A stretch of 64,000 nt of DNA from Paraburkholderia sejongensis (GCF_020880815.1 NZ_JAJITD010000016.1:62001-126000), one strand, 5' to 3'; positions 7,740 through 16,495 are shown, numbered from the stretch's first letter. Numbers and translations: made by a program. The notes: generated by a model not told the origin, from the sequence alone.

Positions 7740-8276
7740 TCAGGTCTCCTGGCGATAGCGCTGCCATGTTTTGCTGATCGCTCGATATGCCAAGACCGCG
7801 AAGATCAACGAGACGGCCAGATTCGTCGGGATATGGAAATATTCGCGTTCGCGCTCACCACGACTATAAGAAATATCCGCCCATGCAAGCGGCTCACACG
7901 CCGACGATGGCAAACTCGGCAAGGCAGAGCGCATGACCAGCAAGAGCCCGACCAGGAGCGCCGCCTTGCAAAGCCAACCGGCAAGTGTCGCGATGCTCAT
8001 GGGCCATTTCCGACCGTGCCGCGGTCCGGCGCGATAGCTTCGCCATAGCTTGAAGATCGTTCGATAAGTCCATATAGCGAAGATTAGAGGGACAAGCAGG
8101 TTAACGGGGATATAGACATCGTCCGGTTCACGCAGGCCAAAGCCATGAGCGATGTCCAGCCACCGCAGCGCTTCGCACTCTTTCATCGGTCCGTTCGTAC
8201 CGATCAGGCGCACGGCCAGCAAGAACAGGCCGATCGAGAAAGTGACCTTGAATAACCTACGGACAAGTGTCGCCAT
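7740..8276 (-). CDS. Membrane protein built of two tandem homologous halves
   Basis: Unknown family. The 178-residue product contains two related units: residues 3-82 and 97-175. Each has the pattern T-L, basic/aromatic residues, a hydrophobic helix, then C-E-x-L-x-W-x-D-I, R-E, I-P-x-N-L-x-V-x-L-I-F-A, a second helix and Y-R-x-I-x-K-x-W-x-R-Y-R. The halves are clearly homologous but diverged, so this is an old duplication. The second half starts at an internal ATG (codon 93) with sequence before it (GCCCATG) like that before the main ATG, as if two adjacent genes had fused. I use ATG 8276 (GAGG upstream); a longer frame upstream is not protein-like. Probably four membrane helices in the inner membrane. 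Confidence 0.7.
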   Translation of the reverse strand: MATLVRRLFKVTFSIGLFLLAVRLIGTNGPMKECEALRWLDIAHGFGLREPDDVYIPVNLLVPLIFAIWTYRTIFKLWRSYRAGPRHGRKWPMSIATLAGWLCKAALLVGLLLVMRSALPSLPSSACEPLAWADISYSRGEREREYFHIPTNLAVSLIFAVLAYRAISKTWQRYRQET

Positions 8277-8541
8277 GGGCGATGACCTCGATCGTTCCAT
8301 ATGTGATCCGCTCACAACGTAAGCCCGGAGACAGGGGGCAAACGGTAGGCCGGTGATCGTGGAAACGCAATCGGACGATTCCTGGGCGGGCGCACTTTTC
8401 GCGCGTTGCGTTACTTTGACGAAACGCGCGAATGCCGGTGCGGTCGAACTCCAGCGCATTCGCATCCGCTGTATTTCCGCTCCGTTACGCCTTCGTGTAT
8501 AAGACATCCATGTCAAAACACGCCGCGCGAAAGGGGACCAC

Positions 8542-9486
8542 GTGGAACTGCGCCAGCTTCGCTATTTCGTCTCTGTCGTCGAACACGGCAGCATGGGCCG
8601 CGCGGCGGCCGAGCTCGGCGTGGTCACGTCCGCGCTGAGTCAGCAGATCAGCCGCCTCGAAAGCGAACTGTCGACGCGCCTGCTGCAACGCACATCCAGC
8701 GGCGTGCTGCCGACCGACGCGGGCCTCGCGTTCTGGCGACAGGCGCAACTGGCGCTGCGCCACGTCGACGATGCCGCGCATGCGGCCCAGCACGCGCGTT
8801 TGTCCGGCCACGTCAGCGTCGGCATGGCGCCGAGTACGACCGGCGTGCTCGGCCTGCCGTTCATGCGGGCGATGCGCGAGCGCTATCCCGCGGTGCGGCT
8901 GCGAATGGTCGAGAGCCTGTCCGGGCATCTCGCGGTCATGCTCAACGCGCGCCAGATCGATCTGGCGATCCTGTTCCAGAGTACCGACAGCCAGCAACGC
9001 TTCAGCGCGACGCCGTTGATCGAAGAACGGCTGTTCGCGATCGCATCGGCCGATTCCGGCACGCTGCCGGACACGAAAAAGGTCAAGCTCGCGCAGGTCG
9101 CGCCGTTGCCGCTGATCCTGCCGAGCAGTCCGCACGGTTTGCGCGCGCTGCTGAGCGCCGCGTTCGCGAGCGCGAAATGCACGCCGAACGTGGTCGCCGA
9201 AATCGATGGACTGGCAATGTTAATGGATGCGGTCGGCGGCGGCATCGGCGTGACGATTCAGCCCGGCGCCGCGCTGGCGCGTCGCGACCCGGGCGCGTTT
9301 CGCGCGCTGCCGCTCGCGGACCGGCAGATGGTGCGGCCCAACCAACTGGTCAGCCTTGCCGACGACGAACTGTCGCCGGCCGGCCTCGCGGCGCGCGTGG
9401 TGCTGGCGGACGTCGCGCGTTCGCTGGTCGCCGAAGGGCGCTGGGCCGGCGCGACGCTCGCGGGGCAGGGGGCGGGGGCAACCTGA
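8542..9486 (+). CDS. tcuR: LysR family regulator of tricarballylate genes (TcuR)
   Basis: A 314-residue LysR-type regulator. The N-terminal winged helix-turn-helix reads M-E-L-R-Q-L-R-Y-F-V-S-V-V-E-H-G-S-M-G-R-A-A with A-L-S-Q-Q-I-S-R-L-E; the substrate-binding domain fills residues 90-300. It starts at GTG 8542 after AAAGGGGA. Its position directly before tcuABC on the same strand matches tcuR of enteric and Burkholderia tricarballylate clusters, where TcuR activates the operon when tricarballylate is present. The stop codon lies inside the first unit of a 13-bp tandem repeat, so the C-terminus is in a repeat-prone region. Confidence 0.87.
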   Translation: MELRQLRYFVSVVEHGSMGRAAAELGVVTSALSQQISRLESELSTRLLQRTSSGVLPTDAGLAFWRQAQLALRHVDDAAHAAQHARLSGHVSVGMAPSTTGVLGLPFMRAMRERYPAVRLRMVESLSGHLAVMLNARQIDLAILFQSTDSQQRFSATPLIEERLFAIASADSGTLPDTKKVKLAQVAPLPLILPSSPHGLRALLSAAFASAKCTPNVVAEIDGLAMLMDAVGGGIGVTIQPGAALARRDPGAFRALPLADRQMVRPNQLVSLADDELSPAGLAARVVLADVARSLVAEGRWAGATLAGQGAGAT

Positions 9487-9533
9487 GCGGGCAGCCTGAG
9501 CGGGCCACCTGAGCGGGCCACCTGAGCGGGGCA
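9482..9533. repeat. 13-bp tandem repeat, 4 units, over the tcuR stop codon
   Basis: Four near-identical 13-base units (CCTGAGCGGGCAG, then CCTGAGCGGGCCA twice, then CCTGAGCGGGGCA). The TGA of the first unit is the tcuR stop. Since 13 is not a multiple of 3, change in unit number before the stop would alter the reading frame, but here all units after the first are untranslated. Confidence 0.9.
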
Positions 9534-9536
9534 CCC

Positions 9537-9551
9537 TTCACGATTCGTGAA
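9537..9551. promoter_or_regulatory. Candidate TcuR operator (LysR box)
   Basis: A perfect inverted repeat TTCACG-ATT-CGTGAA lies 79 bp upstream of the tcuA ATG and just after tcuR. It contains the T-N11-A core of LysR sites. Its place between the regulator and its presumed target operon makes it the best TcuR binding candidate; no experiment is implied. Confidence 0.6.
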
Positions 9552-9629
9552 CACCTATTGCCGGCTGCGTGCTGGCGGATCAACTCGAGCGCGTCCTACA
9601 CTCCGGGCAACTGAAGGAGACGCTCGAAC

Positions 9630-11072
9630 ATGGTGGATGTCCTGGTCATTGGCGGCGGCAACGCCGCGTTGTGCGCCGCGCTGATGGCACGCGAGGCGGG
9701 CGCCTCGGTATTGCTGCTCGAAGCGGCGCCGCGCGAATGGCGCGGCGGCAATTCGATGCACACCCGCAATCTGCGCTGCATGCACGACGCGCCGCAAGAC
9801 GTGCTCGTCGATGCATACCCGGAAGAAGAGTACTGGCAGGACCTGCTCAAGGTCACCGGCGGTCTGACCGACGAAAAGCTCGCACGGATCGCGATTCGCG
9901 CGTCGTCGAACTGTCGCGGCTGGATGCGCCGGCATGGCGTGCATTTCCAGCCGCCGCTGTCGGGCGCGCTGCACGTGGCGCGCACCAACGCGTTTTTCAT
10001 GGGCGGCGGCAAGGCGCTCGTCAACGCGTATTACCGCAGCGCCGAGGCGCTCGGCGTGCAGATTCGCTACAACGCGCCGGTCGATGCGATCGAACTCGAC
10101 GGCGACCGCTTCGTCGCCGCGCGGATCGGCGCCGAGCGGATCGAGGCGCGCGCGTGCGTGCTGGCCGCGGGCGGTTTCGAATCGAATCGCGAGTGGCTGC
10201 GCGAAGCGTGGGGGCAGGTCAACGGCGAATGGGTCGCCGACAACTTCCTGATTCGCGGCACCCGTTTCAATATGGGCGTGCTGCTCAAATACATGATCGA
10301 CGCCGGCGCGGATGCGATCGGCGATCCGTCGCAATCGCATTGCGTCGCAATCGATGCGCGCGCGCCTCTCTATGACGGCGGCATCTGCACGCGGGTCGAT
10401 TGCGTGTCGCTCGGCGTGGTGGTCAACCGGAACGCGCAGCGCTTCTATGACGAAGGCGAGGACTTCTGGCCGAAACGCTACGCGATCTGGGGCCGGCTCG
10501 TCGCGCAGCAGCCGGGGCAGATCGGCTATTCGATCATCGATTCCAAAGCGATTGGCCGTTTCATGCCGCCGGTTTTTCCGGGCACCAAGGCCAATACGCT
10601 GGCCGAACTCGCGCGCGCGACCGGCCTCGACGAAACGGCATTGGTCAACACGATCGAGACTTACAACCGCGCGTGCCGGGTCGGCAGTTTCGATCACGCG
10701 GTACTCGACGATTGCCATACCGAAGGCATTCAACCCGCCAAGACCCACTGGGCGCAGCCGATCGACAAGCCGCCTTTCTATGCCTACGCGCTGCGCCCCG
10801 GCATCACGTTCACCTATCTGGGTCTTAAGGTCAACGAACGGTCGGCCGTGCATTTCGACGGCAAGCCAAGTTCGAACCTGTACGTGGCGGGCGAAATGAT
10901 GGCCGGCAACGTGCTCGGCAAAGGCTATACGGCGGGTGTCGGGATGGCGATCGGCACCGCATTCGGCCGGATTGCCGGCACCGAGGCCGCGCGCGCGGCG
11001 CTGCTGGCTAAACAGCAATCGAATACCACCGAGAACCAGAAAGCGAAGGAAAACGATCATGCAGTCGCTTGA
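9630..11072 (+). CDS. tcuA: FAD-dependent tricarballylate dehydrogenase TcuA
   Basis: A 480-residue flavoprotein of the fumarate reductase/succinate dehydrogenase superfamily. The N-terminal dinucleotide fold is V-D-V-L-V-I-G-G-G-N-A-A-L-C-A-A-L-M-A-R-E-A-G; a second FAD contact is the C-terminal N-L-Y-V-A-G-E-M-M-A-G-N-V-L-G-K-G-Y segment. TcuA oxidises tricarballylate to cis-aconitate, feeding the TCA cycle. GAAGGAGA is seen about 10 bases before ATG. The 3' end overlaps the start of tcuB by 14 bases, indicating translational coupling; TcuB is needed to re-oxidise the flavin. Length and gene order match known tcuA. Confidence 0.93.
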   Translation: MVDVLVIGGGNAALCAALMAREAGASVLLLEAAPREWRGGNSMHTRNLRCMHDAPQDVLVDAYPEEEYWQDLLKVTGGLTDEKLARIAIRASSNCRGWMRRHGVHFQPPLSGALHVARTNAFFMGGGKALVNAYYRSAEALGVQIRYNAPVDAIELDGDRFVAARIGAERIEARACVLAAGGFESNREWLREAWGQVNGEWVADNFLIRGTRFNMGVLLKYMIDAGADAIGDPSQSHCVAIDARAPLYDGGICTRVDCVSLGVVVNRNAQRFYDEGEDFWPKRYAIWGRLVAQQPGQIGYSIIDSKAIGRFMPPVFPGTKANTLAELARATGLDETALVNTIETYNRACRVGSFDHAVLDDCHTEGIQPAKTHWAQPIDKPPFYAYALRPGITFTYLGLKVNERSAVHFDGKPSSNLYVAGEMMAGNVLGKGYTAGVGMAIGTAFGRIAGTEAARAALLAKQQSNTTENQKAKENDHAVA

Positions 11073-12228
11073 AGCGCTGACCCGCGAGGCGAGTGCGCTC
11101 GCGTCGAACGAAATGCCGCTGACGCGCGCGATGAGCGCGGCCGAATCGGAAGTGAGCCGCATCATGCAGATCTGCAACGCGTGCCGCTATTGCGAAGGCT
11201 TTTGCGCGGTGTTTCCGGCGATGACCCGGCGCCTCGAATTCGGCCGCGCCGACACCCACTTCCTCGCCAATCTGTGCCACAACTGCAGCGCCTGTCTGCA
11301 TGCGTGCCAGTACGCGCCGCCGCACGAATTCGCTGTCAACGTGCCGCAAGCGATGGCGCAGGTGCGCTTGCAGACCTACACCGATTACGCGTGGCCAGCC
11401 GGTTTCGGCGCGCTGTACAAGCGCAACGGCGTAACGCTCGCGCTCGCGCTGGCCGGCGGCCTCGCGCTGTTCCTGATTCTGGCGATGCTGTTCAAGGGCG
11501 CGTCGCTGTTTACGCCGGTGGCCGGCAATTTCTACGCGGTGTTTCCGCACAACACGCTTGCATTGCTGTTCGGCGTGGTCTTCATGTTCGCCATTGCGGC
11601 GCTTGGCGTCGGCGTGCGCCGCTTCTGGCGCAACGAGGACCCGGGCGCGATGTCCGGCGCCGCCCTCGGCGAAACGGTGCATGACGTGCTGAGCTTGCGC
11701 TATCTGGGCGGCGGTCACGGCTCCGGCTGCAATACGGATAGCGACGCATTCTCGCTCGCGCGCCGCCGCTTTCATCACCTGACCTTCTACGGCTTCATGC
11801 TGTGCTTCGCGGCAACCTGCGTCGCGACGCTCTACCACTACGTATTCGCGCTCGAAGCGCCTTATGCGTTGGCGAGCCTGCCGGTGGTGCTCGGCACGTT
11901 GGGCGGCCTCGGTTTGCTGGTCGGTCCAGCCGGGCTGTTGTGGCTGAACCTGAAGCGTCATCCGCTCGCCGGCGATGCCGCGCAGCGGCCGATGGACCGC
12001 GGCTTTATCGCGTTGCTGCTGCTGACGAGCGCGAGCGGTCTGGGTTTGATGCTGCTGCGCGATACGTCGCTGATGGGCGTGTTGCTGGCGATTCACCTTG
12101 GCATCGTGATGGCGCTGTTTCTGACGCTGCCGTACGGCAAGTTCGCGCACGGCATCTATCGCAGCGCGGCGCTATTGAAGTGGTCGATCGAGAAAAGAAA
12201 GCCGAGCAGCTTGCTGGTCGAAGATTGA
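11059..12228 (+). CDS. tcuB: Tricarballylate utilisation 4Fe-4S/membrane protein TcuB
   Basis: A 389-residue protein. The N-terminal 90 residues carry two cysteine clusters, I-C-N-A-C-R-Y-C-E-G-F-C and L-C-H-N-C-S-A-C-L-H-A-C-Q-Y, that would bind two iron-sulfur centres. After residue 100 there are about six hydrophobic segments with histidines (H-H-L-T-F-Y-G-F-M, L-Y-H-Y-V-F-A) suited to heme binding. In Salmonella TcuB re-oxidises the FADH2 of TcuA and passes electrons to the membrane quinone pool. The start is the ATG inside the tcuA 3' end, preceded by GAAGGAAAA. Confidence 0.92.
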   Translation: MQSLEALTREASALASNEMPLTRAMSAAESEVSRIMQICNACRYCEGFCAVFPAMTRRLEFGRADTHFLANLCHNCSACLHACQYAPPHEFAVNVPQAMAQVRLQTYTDYAWPAGFGALYKRNGVTLALALAGGLALFLILAMLFKGASLFTPVAGNFYAVFPHNTLALLFGVVFMFAIAALGVGVRRFWRNEDPGAMSGAALGETVHDVLSLRYLGGGHGSGCNTDSDAFSLARRRFHHLTFYGFMLCFAATCVATLYHYVFALEAPYALASLPVVLGTLGGLGLLVGPAGLLWLNLKRHPLAGDAAQRPMDRGFIALLLLTSASGLGLMLLRDTSLMGVLLAIHLGIVMALFLTLPYGKFAHGIYRSAALLKWSIEKRKPSSLLVED

Positions 12229-12304
12229 GCGGGCGCGACGCGCACACGGAACATAGATAAAAGAAGCGCCACGGAACGATCAAGCCGTGCGCCCAGGAGA
12301 CTTC

Positions 12305-13618
12305 ATGGCACCTACTACCCCTATCCGCAACGCCAGCACGCCGGCCGCTTCGAAAGTCGGCGCGGTGCTGCGCGTCACCAGCGGCAATTTCCTCGAGCAG
12401 TTCGATTTCTTTCTGTTCGGCTTCTACGCGACTTTCATCGCGAAGACCTTTTTTCCGGCCGCCAGCGAATTCGCTTCGCTGATGCAGACTTTCGCGGTAT
12501 TCGGCGCGGGTTTCCTGATGCGCCCGCTCGGCGCGATCGTGCTCGGCGCGTATATCGACCGGGTCGGCCGGCGACGCGGCCTGATCGTCACGCTGTCGAT
12601 CATGGCGAGCGGCACTATCCTGATTGCGTGCGTGCCCGGCTACGCGAGCATCGGTTTGCTGGCGCCGGCGCTGGTGCTGATCGGCCGCCTGTTGCAGGGC
12701 TTTTCCGCGGGCGCGGAACTCGGCGGCGTGTCCGTCTATCTGGCGGAAATGGCGACGCCCGGCAAGAAGGGCTTTTATACCGCGTGGCAATCCGCGAGTC
12801 AGCAGGTCGCGATCGTGGTTGCCGCGGCGCTCGGCTATGCGCTCAATCTGTGGCTCAGTCACGAACAGATCGGTGCATGGGGCTGGCGCGTGCCGTTCTT
12901 TCTCGGCTGCGCGATCGTGCCGTTTCTCTATGTACTGCGCCGCTCGTTGCAGGAGACCGCCGAATTCGAAGCGCGCGCGCATCGGCCGGCGAGCGGCGAG
13001 GTGTTCCGTTCGATGCTGGCGAACTGGAAGACGGTGATCGCCGGGATGCTGATGGTCGCGATGACCACCACGACGTTCTATCTGATCACCGTCTATACGC
13101 CGACCTTCGGTAAGACCGTGCTGCATCTGAGCACGTCGGACAGCCTGATCGTTACGTTGCTGGTCGGCGTGTCGAACTTTATCTGGCTGCCGATCGGCGG
13201 CGCGCTGTCCGACCGGATCGGTCGCAAGCCGCTGCTGCTGTTCGTGTCGGCACTGGCGATCGTGACGGCGTATCCGGCGCTCGCATGGCTCACCGCGGCG
13301 CCCGGATTTATGCGCATGCTGGCCGTGCTGCTGTATTTCTCGTTCTTCTTCGGCGTGTATAACGGCGCGATGGTTGCTGCGTTAACCGAAATAATGCCGG
13401 TCAATGTGCGGGTCGCGGGATTTTCGCTCGCGTTCAGTCTCGCGACCGCGCTCTTCGGCGGCTTTACTCCGGCGGTGTCGACGTTCCTGATTCAGGTCAC
13501 CGGCGATAAAGCCGCGCCGGCGTACTGGCTGATCTTCGCGGCCGTGTGCGGATTTTCGGCGACAGTGGCGCTGTATCGGCGCGGCGGGGCCGCGCAATTG
13601 CAGGCGGAACTCGGCTAG
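12305..13618 (+). CDS. tcuC: MFS tricarballylate/citrate:H+ symporter TcuC
   Basis: A 437-residue, 12-helix major facilitator of the metabolite:H+ symporter family (citrate/alpha-ketoglutarate type). Seen are F-L-E-Q-F-D-F-F-L-F-G-F-Y in helix 1, the loop 2-3 signature G-A-Y-I-D-R-V-G-R-R-R-G, and G-R-L-L-Q-G-F-S-A-G-A-E-L-G-G, which is typical of CitA/KgtP proteins. AGGAGAC precedes ATG 12305; a 6-codon longer start at 12287 has no such site. It closes the tcu operon, followed directly by a strong terminator. Confidence 0.92.
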   Translation: MAPTTPIRNASTPAASKVGAVLRVTSGNFLEQFDFFLFGFYATFIAKTFFPAASEFASLMQTFAVFGAGFLMRPLGAIVLGAYIDRVGRRRGLIVTLSIMASGTILIACVPGYASIGLLAPALVLIGRLLQGFSAGAELGGVSVYLAEMATPGKKGFYTAWQSASQQVAIVVAAALGYALNLWLSHEQIGAWGWRVPFFLGCAIVPFLYVLRRSLQETAEFEARAHRPASGEVFRSMLANWKTVIAGMLMVAMTTTTFYLITVYTPTFGKTVLHLSTSDSLIVTLLVGVSNFIWLPIGGALSDRIGRKPLLLFVSALAIVTAYPALAWLTAAPGFMRMLAVLLYFSFFFGVYNGAMVAALTEIMPVNVRVAGFSLAFSLATALFGGFTPAVSTFLIQVTGDKAAPAYWLIFAAVCGFSATVALYRRGGAAQLQAELG

Positions 13619-13646
13619 GCGGTCTGCTGTTGCGAGAATATCGAAG

Positions 13647-13676
13647 CGGCGATGCTGTAAAGGCATCGCCGTTTTT
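13647..13676 (+). terminator. Rho-independent terminator of the tcu operon
   Basis: A nine-pair stem (C-GGCGATGC paired with GCATCGCC-G), a 7-base loop TGTAAAG and five T, 28 bp after the tcuC stop. Confidence 0.9.
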
Positions 13677-13719
13677 GCATTTGCGGTTCTGCAACCTTCA
13701 CTGCGCCTTCATTGCGCCT

Positions 13720-14220
13720 TTACTGCGCTTTCGCTTCGTCGCTGGCGCTGCGCAGCGGCGCGCGGCTCTGATCGTTATTCAGATGCACGAACTTTCTCAG
13801 CAGTCGCAAGAGATCCTGTGCATCCTCTTCTCCCATCCCGTCGAGCAGCTCGTGATTGAGCGCGCTGACGCCGGGAATCAACTGATCGAGCAGTTCCTGT
13901 CCCGCTGGCGTCAGCAATAGACGACGCTGCCGGCGCGGCAACAGCTCGCGCACGATCCAGCCCTTCGCTTCGAGCCGCACGGCGATATCGGCGGTCGTCG
14001 ACGTATCGAGGCCGACGCGCTGCGCGAGAGTCACCTGATCCAGTCCCGGCAACTCCTGCAGCATTCTGAGTACCGCGTATTGCACGGGCGTCACTTCGCG
14101 GCCCACCAGGTCATGGAACATGGACACGGAAATCTGATGCGCGCGTCTGATCAGATGGCCGGGCTGGTCGTACAGGTCGATGCTGATCGCGGAAGGACTG
14201 GTTTCGGTTGAGGTGGCCAT
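13720..14220 (-). CDS. MarR family regulator next to vanAB
   Basis: A 166-residue MarR-type winged-helix protein. The recognition region reads V-T-L-A-Q-R-V-G-L-D-T-S-T-T-A-D-I-A-V-R-L-E-A-K-G-W-I-V-R, followed by the wing R-R-Q-R-R-L-L-L-T-P-A-G. It is divergent from the vanillate demethylase genes, with a large inverted repeat between them, so it most likely represses vanAB and itself and is released by vanillate or a related phenolic; that is inference from context. ATG 14220 is chosen as the conserved start position; an upstream in-frame ATG at 14265 is possible. Confidence 0.85.
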   Translation of the reverse strand: MATSTETSPSAISIDLYDQPGHLIRRAHQISVSMFHDLVGREVTPVQYAVLRMLQELPGLDQVTLAQRVGLDTSTTADIAVRLEAKGWIVRELLPRRQRRLLLTPAGQELLDQLIPGVSALNHELLDGMGEEDAQDLLRLLRKFVHLNNDQSRAPLRSASDEAKAQ

Positions 14221-14326
14221 AAAGAACTCAGACGGCTTGTCGTGTTGCGTATTGCTCGGGCGCAAATGATAGCGCGTTATCTAGTTGAAAGACTCACTAA
14301 GGGAAAACCTTCATTTAATCACCAAA

Positions 14327-14371
14327 GGTTCATTGAGTACACTGAATGACAATGAGTGTACGGAATGAACC
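14327..14371. promoter_or_regulatory. 45-bp inverted repeat, candidate MarR operator of vanAB
   Basis: Two 17-base arms facing each other, GGTTCATTGAGTACACT (14327-14343) and the complement of 14355-14371 (GGTTCATTCCGTACACT), agree at 15 of 17 positions. The left arm with the next bases also forms the local imperfect palindrome TCATTGAGTA-CACTGAATGA. The pair lies 60 bp upstream of vanA, between it and the divergent MarR gene, as expected for a dimer-binding double operator. Confidence 0.7.
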
Positions 14372-14431
14372 GTAGCCGATCGCGTAGCTAATCTTGGCTG
14401 CGTGCGCCCCTCAATCAGGAGTGAGACTGAC

Positions 14432-15523
14432 ATGTTCCCCCGGAATGCGTGGTATGTCGCATGTATGCCCGATGAAATTACGGACAAGCCGCTCGGCCGC
14501 CAGATCTGCGGCGAGCCGATGGTTTTCTATCGGAACGCCGAAGGCGCGGTAACCGCGCTGGAAGATTTCTGTCCGCATCGCGGCGCGCCGCTGTCGCTCG
14601 GTTTCGTGCGCGACGGCACGCTGGTGTGCGGCTATCACGGCCTCGAAATGGGCTGTCAGGGCAAGGCGACCGGGATGCCAGGTCAGCGCGTAAACGGCTT
14701 TCCCGCGATTCGCAACTTCTCGGTGATCGAGCGCTACGGCTTCGTGTGGGTCTGGCCCGGCGATGCTGCGCAGGCCGATCCGGCCAAGCTGCATCATCTG
14801 GAGTGGGCCGAGAGTTCCGAGTGGGCGTATGGCGGCGGGCTGTATCACATCCGCTGCGATTACCGGCTGATGATCGATAACCTGATGGATCTGACGCACG
14901 AAACCTATGTGCACGCGAACAGCATCGGCCAGAAGGAAATCGACGAAGCCGCGCCGAAGACGGTTGCCGAGGGCGACACCGTGCGCACCAGCCGCTTCAT
15001 GGAGAACGTCGGCGCGCCGCCGTTCTGGAAAATGGCGTTGCGCGGCAACGGTCTCGCGGACGACGTGCCGGTCGACCGCTGGCAGATCTGCCACTTCACG
15101 CCGCCGAGCCATGTGCTGATTGAAGTCGGCGTCGCGCACGCGGGGCATGGCGGTTACCACGCGCCGGCGGACAAGAAAGCGTCGTCGATCGTGGTGGATT
15201 TCATCACGCCGGAAACTGAAACGTCGATCTGGTATTTCTGGGGAATGGCGCGCAATTTCCGTCCGAACGACGCGGAATTGACCGCGAGCATTCGCGAAGG
15301 CCAGGGCAAGATCTTCAGCGAAGATCTGGAAATGCTCGAACGCCAGCAGGAAAACCTGCTGCGCTGGCCCGAACGCAATCTGCTGAAGCTCAATATAGAT
15401 GCGGGCGGGGTGATGTCGCGTCGCGTGATCGACCGGCTGGTCGCGCAGGAGCGCGCGGCGGCGGACGCTGGCACGCCGGCCGCGCAAGTGACGAGGGTGA
15501 TTCCGGTGCGGGCGGCAACATGA
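14432..15523 (+). CDS. vanA: Vanillate O-demethylase oxygenase subunit (Rieske)
   Basis: A 363-residue ring-hydroxylating-type oxygenase. Near residues 45-75 is the Rieske [2Fe-2S] motif C-P-H-R-G-A-P-L ... C-G-Y-H-G-L. The catalytic iron site is D-N-L-M-D-L-T-H-E-T-Y-V-H near residue 150. Length and these motifs fit VanA, which with VanB converts vanillate to protocatechuate and formaldehyde. M-F-P-R-N-A-W-Y-V-A is the standard VanA N-terminus, with CAGGAGTGA upstream. The stop overlaps the vanB start by four bases. Related demethylases act on other methoxy-aromatics, so the exact substrate is probable rather than proven. Confidence 0.9.
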   Translation: MFPRNAWYVACMPDEITDKPLGRQICGEPMVFYRNAEGAVTALEDFCPHRGAPLSLGFVRDGTLVCGYHGLEMGCQGKATGMPGQRVNGFPAIRNFSVIERYGFVWVWPGDAAQADPAKLHHLEWAESSEWAYGGGLYHIRCDYRLMIDNLMDLTHETYVHANSIGQKEIDEAAPKTVAEGDTVRTSRFMENVGAPPFWKMALRGNGLADDVPVDRWQICHFTPPSHVLIEVGVAHAGHGGYHAPADKKASSIVVDFITPETETSIWYFWGMARNFRPNDAELTASIREGQGKIFSEDLEMLERQQENLLRWPERNLLKLNIDAGGVMSRRVIDRLVAQERAAADAGTPAAQVTRVIPVRAAT

Positions 15524-16485
15524 GTCATCCGGTAATGAATGTGGTGGTCGCGCAGCGGCGCGACGAAGCGCTGGGGATCGCCAGCTTCGAACTGGCGAGC
15601 GAAACCGGCGAACCGTTGCCCGCGTTCGAAGCGGGTTCGCACGTCGACGTGCATCTGCCCAACGGCCTGGTGCGTCAGTACTCGCTGTGCAACGATCCGC
15701 GCGAAACGCATCGTTATCTGATCGCGGTACTGCGCGACGACGCGGGACGCGGCGGGTCGAAGGCGGTGCACGAGATGGTGCGCGTCGGCGACCGCCTGCA
15801 GATCAGCGCGCCGCGCAATCTTTTTGCGCTCGCGCCAGAGGCGCCGCATCATCTGCTGCTCGCGGGCGGCATTGGCGTTACGCCGATTCTTTGCATGGCT
15901 GAACAACTCGCGGCGAGCGGCGCGTCGTTCGACATGCATTACTGCACGCGCTCGAAGGAACGTACCGCGTTTGTCGAGCGGATTGCGCAGGCCGGCTTCG
16001 CGAATTCGGTCCAGTTGCATCACGACGACCACCCCGGCGGCTCGACTTTCGCACTCGAACAGGTGCTCAACAGCGCGCCGGCCGGCACGCATCTGTATGT
16101 GTGCGGCCCGAGCGGGTTCATGGACTTCGTGCTCGCCACCGCGCGCGCGAAGGGCTGGCCGCAAGACCGGCTGCACTATGAGTTCTTCGCGGCGCCCGCG
16201 CAACAGCCGGCAACGGGCGGCAGCTTCCAGGTACGTATCGCGAGTAGCGGTGCGACGATCGACGTGCCGCCGGAATGCACGGTCGTGCAGGCGCTGGCCG
16301 CCAATGGCATCGAAGTGATCACGTCGTGCGAACAGGGCGTGTGCGGCACTTGTCTGACGCGCGTGCTCGAAGGCGAACCCGACCACCTGGATTCCTATCT
16401 GACCGATGAGGAACGCGCGGCAAACGATCAGTTCCTGCCGTGCTGCTCGCGCGCGAAGTCGCAGGTGCTGGTGCTCGATCTGTGA
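15520..16485 (+). CDS. vanB: Vanillate O-demethylase reductase subunit
   Basis: A 321-residue class IA oxygenase reductase. Order of domains: flavin-binding barrel (R-Q-Y-S-L-C-N-D-P near 50), NAD-binding fold (L-L-A-G-G-I-G-V-T-P-I near 115) and a C-terminal plant-type ferredoxin (C-E-Q-G-V-C-G-T-C near 270, with a final C in F-L-P-C-C-S-R-A). It passes electrons from NADH through flavin and [2Fe-2S] to the VanA Rieske centre. The ATGA overlap with vanA couples translation and fixes the start. Confidence 0.92.
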   Translation: MSHPVMNVVVAQRRDEALGIASFELASETGEPLPAFEAGSHVDVHLPNGLVRQYSLCNDPRETHRYLIAVLRDDAGRGGSKAVHEMVRVGDRLQISAPRNLFALAPEAPHHLLLAGGIGVTPILCMAEQLAASGASFDMHYCTRSKERTAFVERIAQAGFANSVQLHHDDHPGGSTFALEQVLNSAPAGTHLYVCGPSGFMDFVLATARAKGWPQDRLHYEFFAAPAQQPATGGSFQVRIASSGATIDVPPECTVVQALAANGIEVITSCEQGVCGTCLTRVLEGEPDHLDSYLTDEERAANDQFLPCCSRAKSQVLVLDL

Positions 16486-16495
16486 TTCACGCGAT

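Noticed and set aside
9555..11177. A 540-residue open frame opposite tcuA
   Set aside because: It is the mirror of a well-supported flavoprotein gene; high GC leaves long antisense frames open, and its composition (Arg, His, Ala) is not protein-like. The same holds for long antisense frames at 47134-49089, 33315-35255 and 57751-59931.
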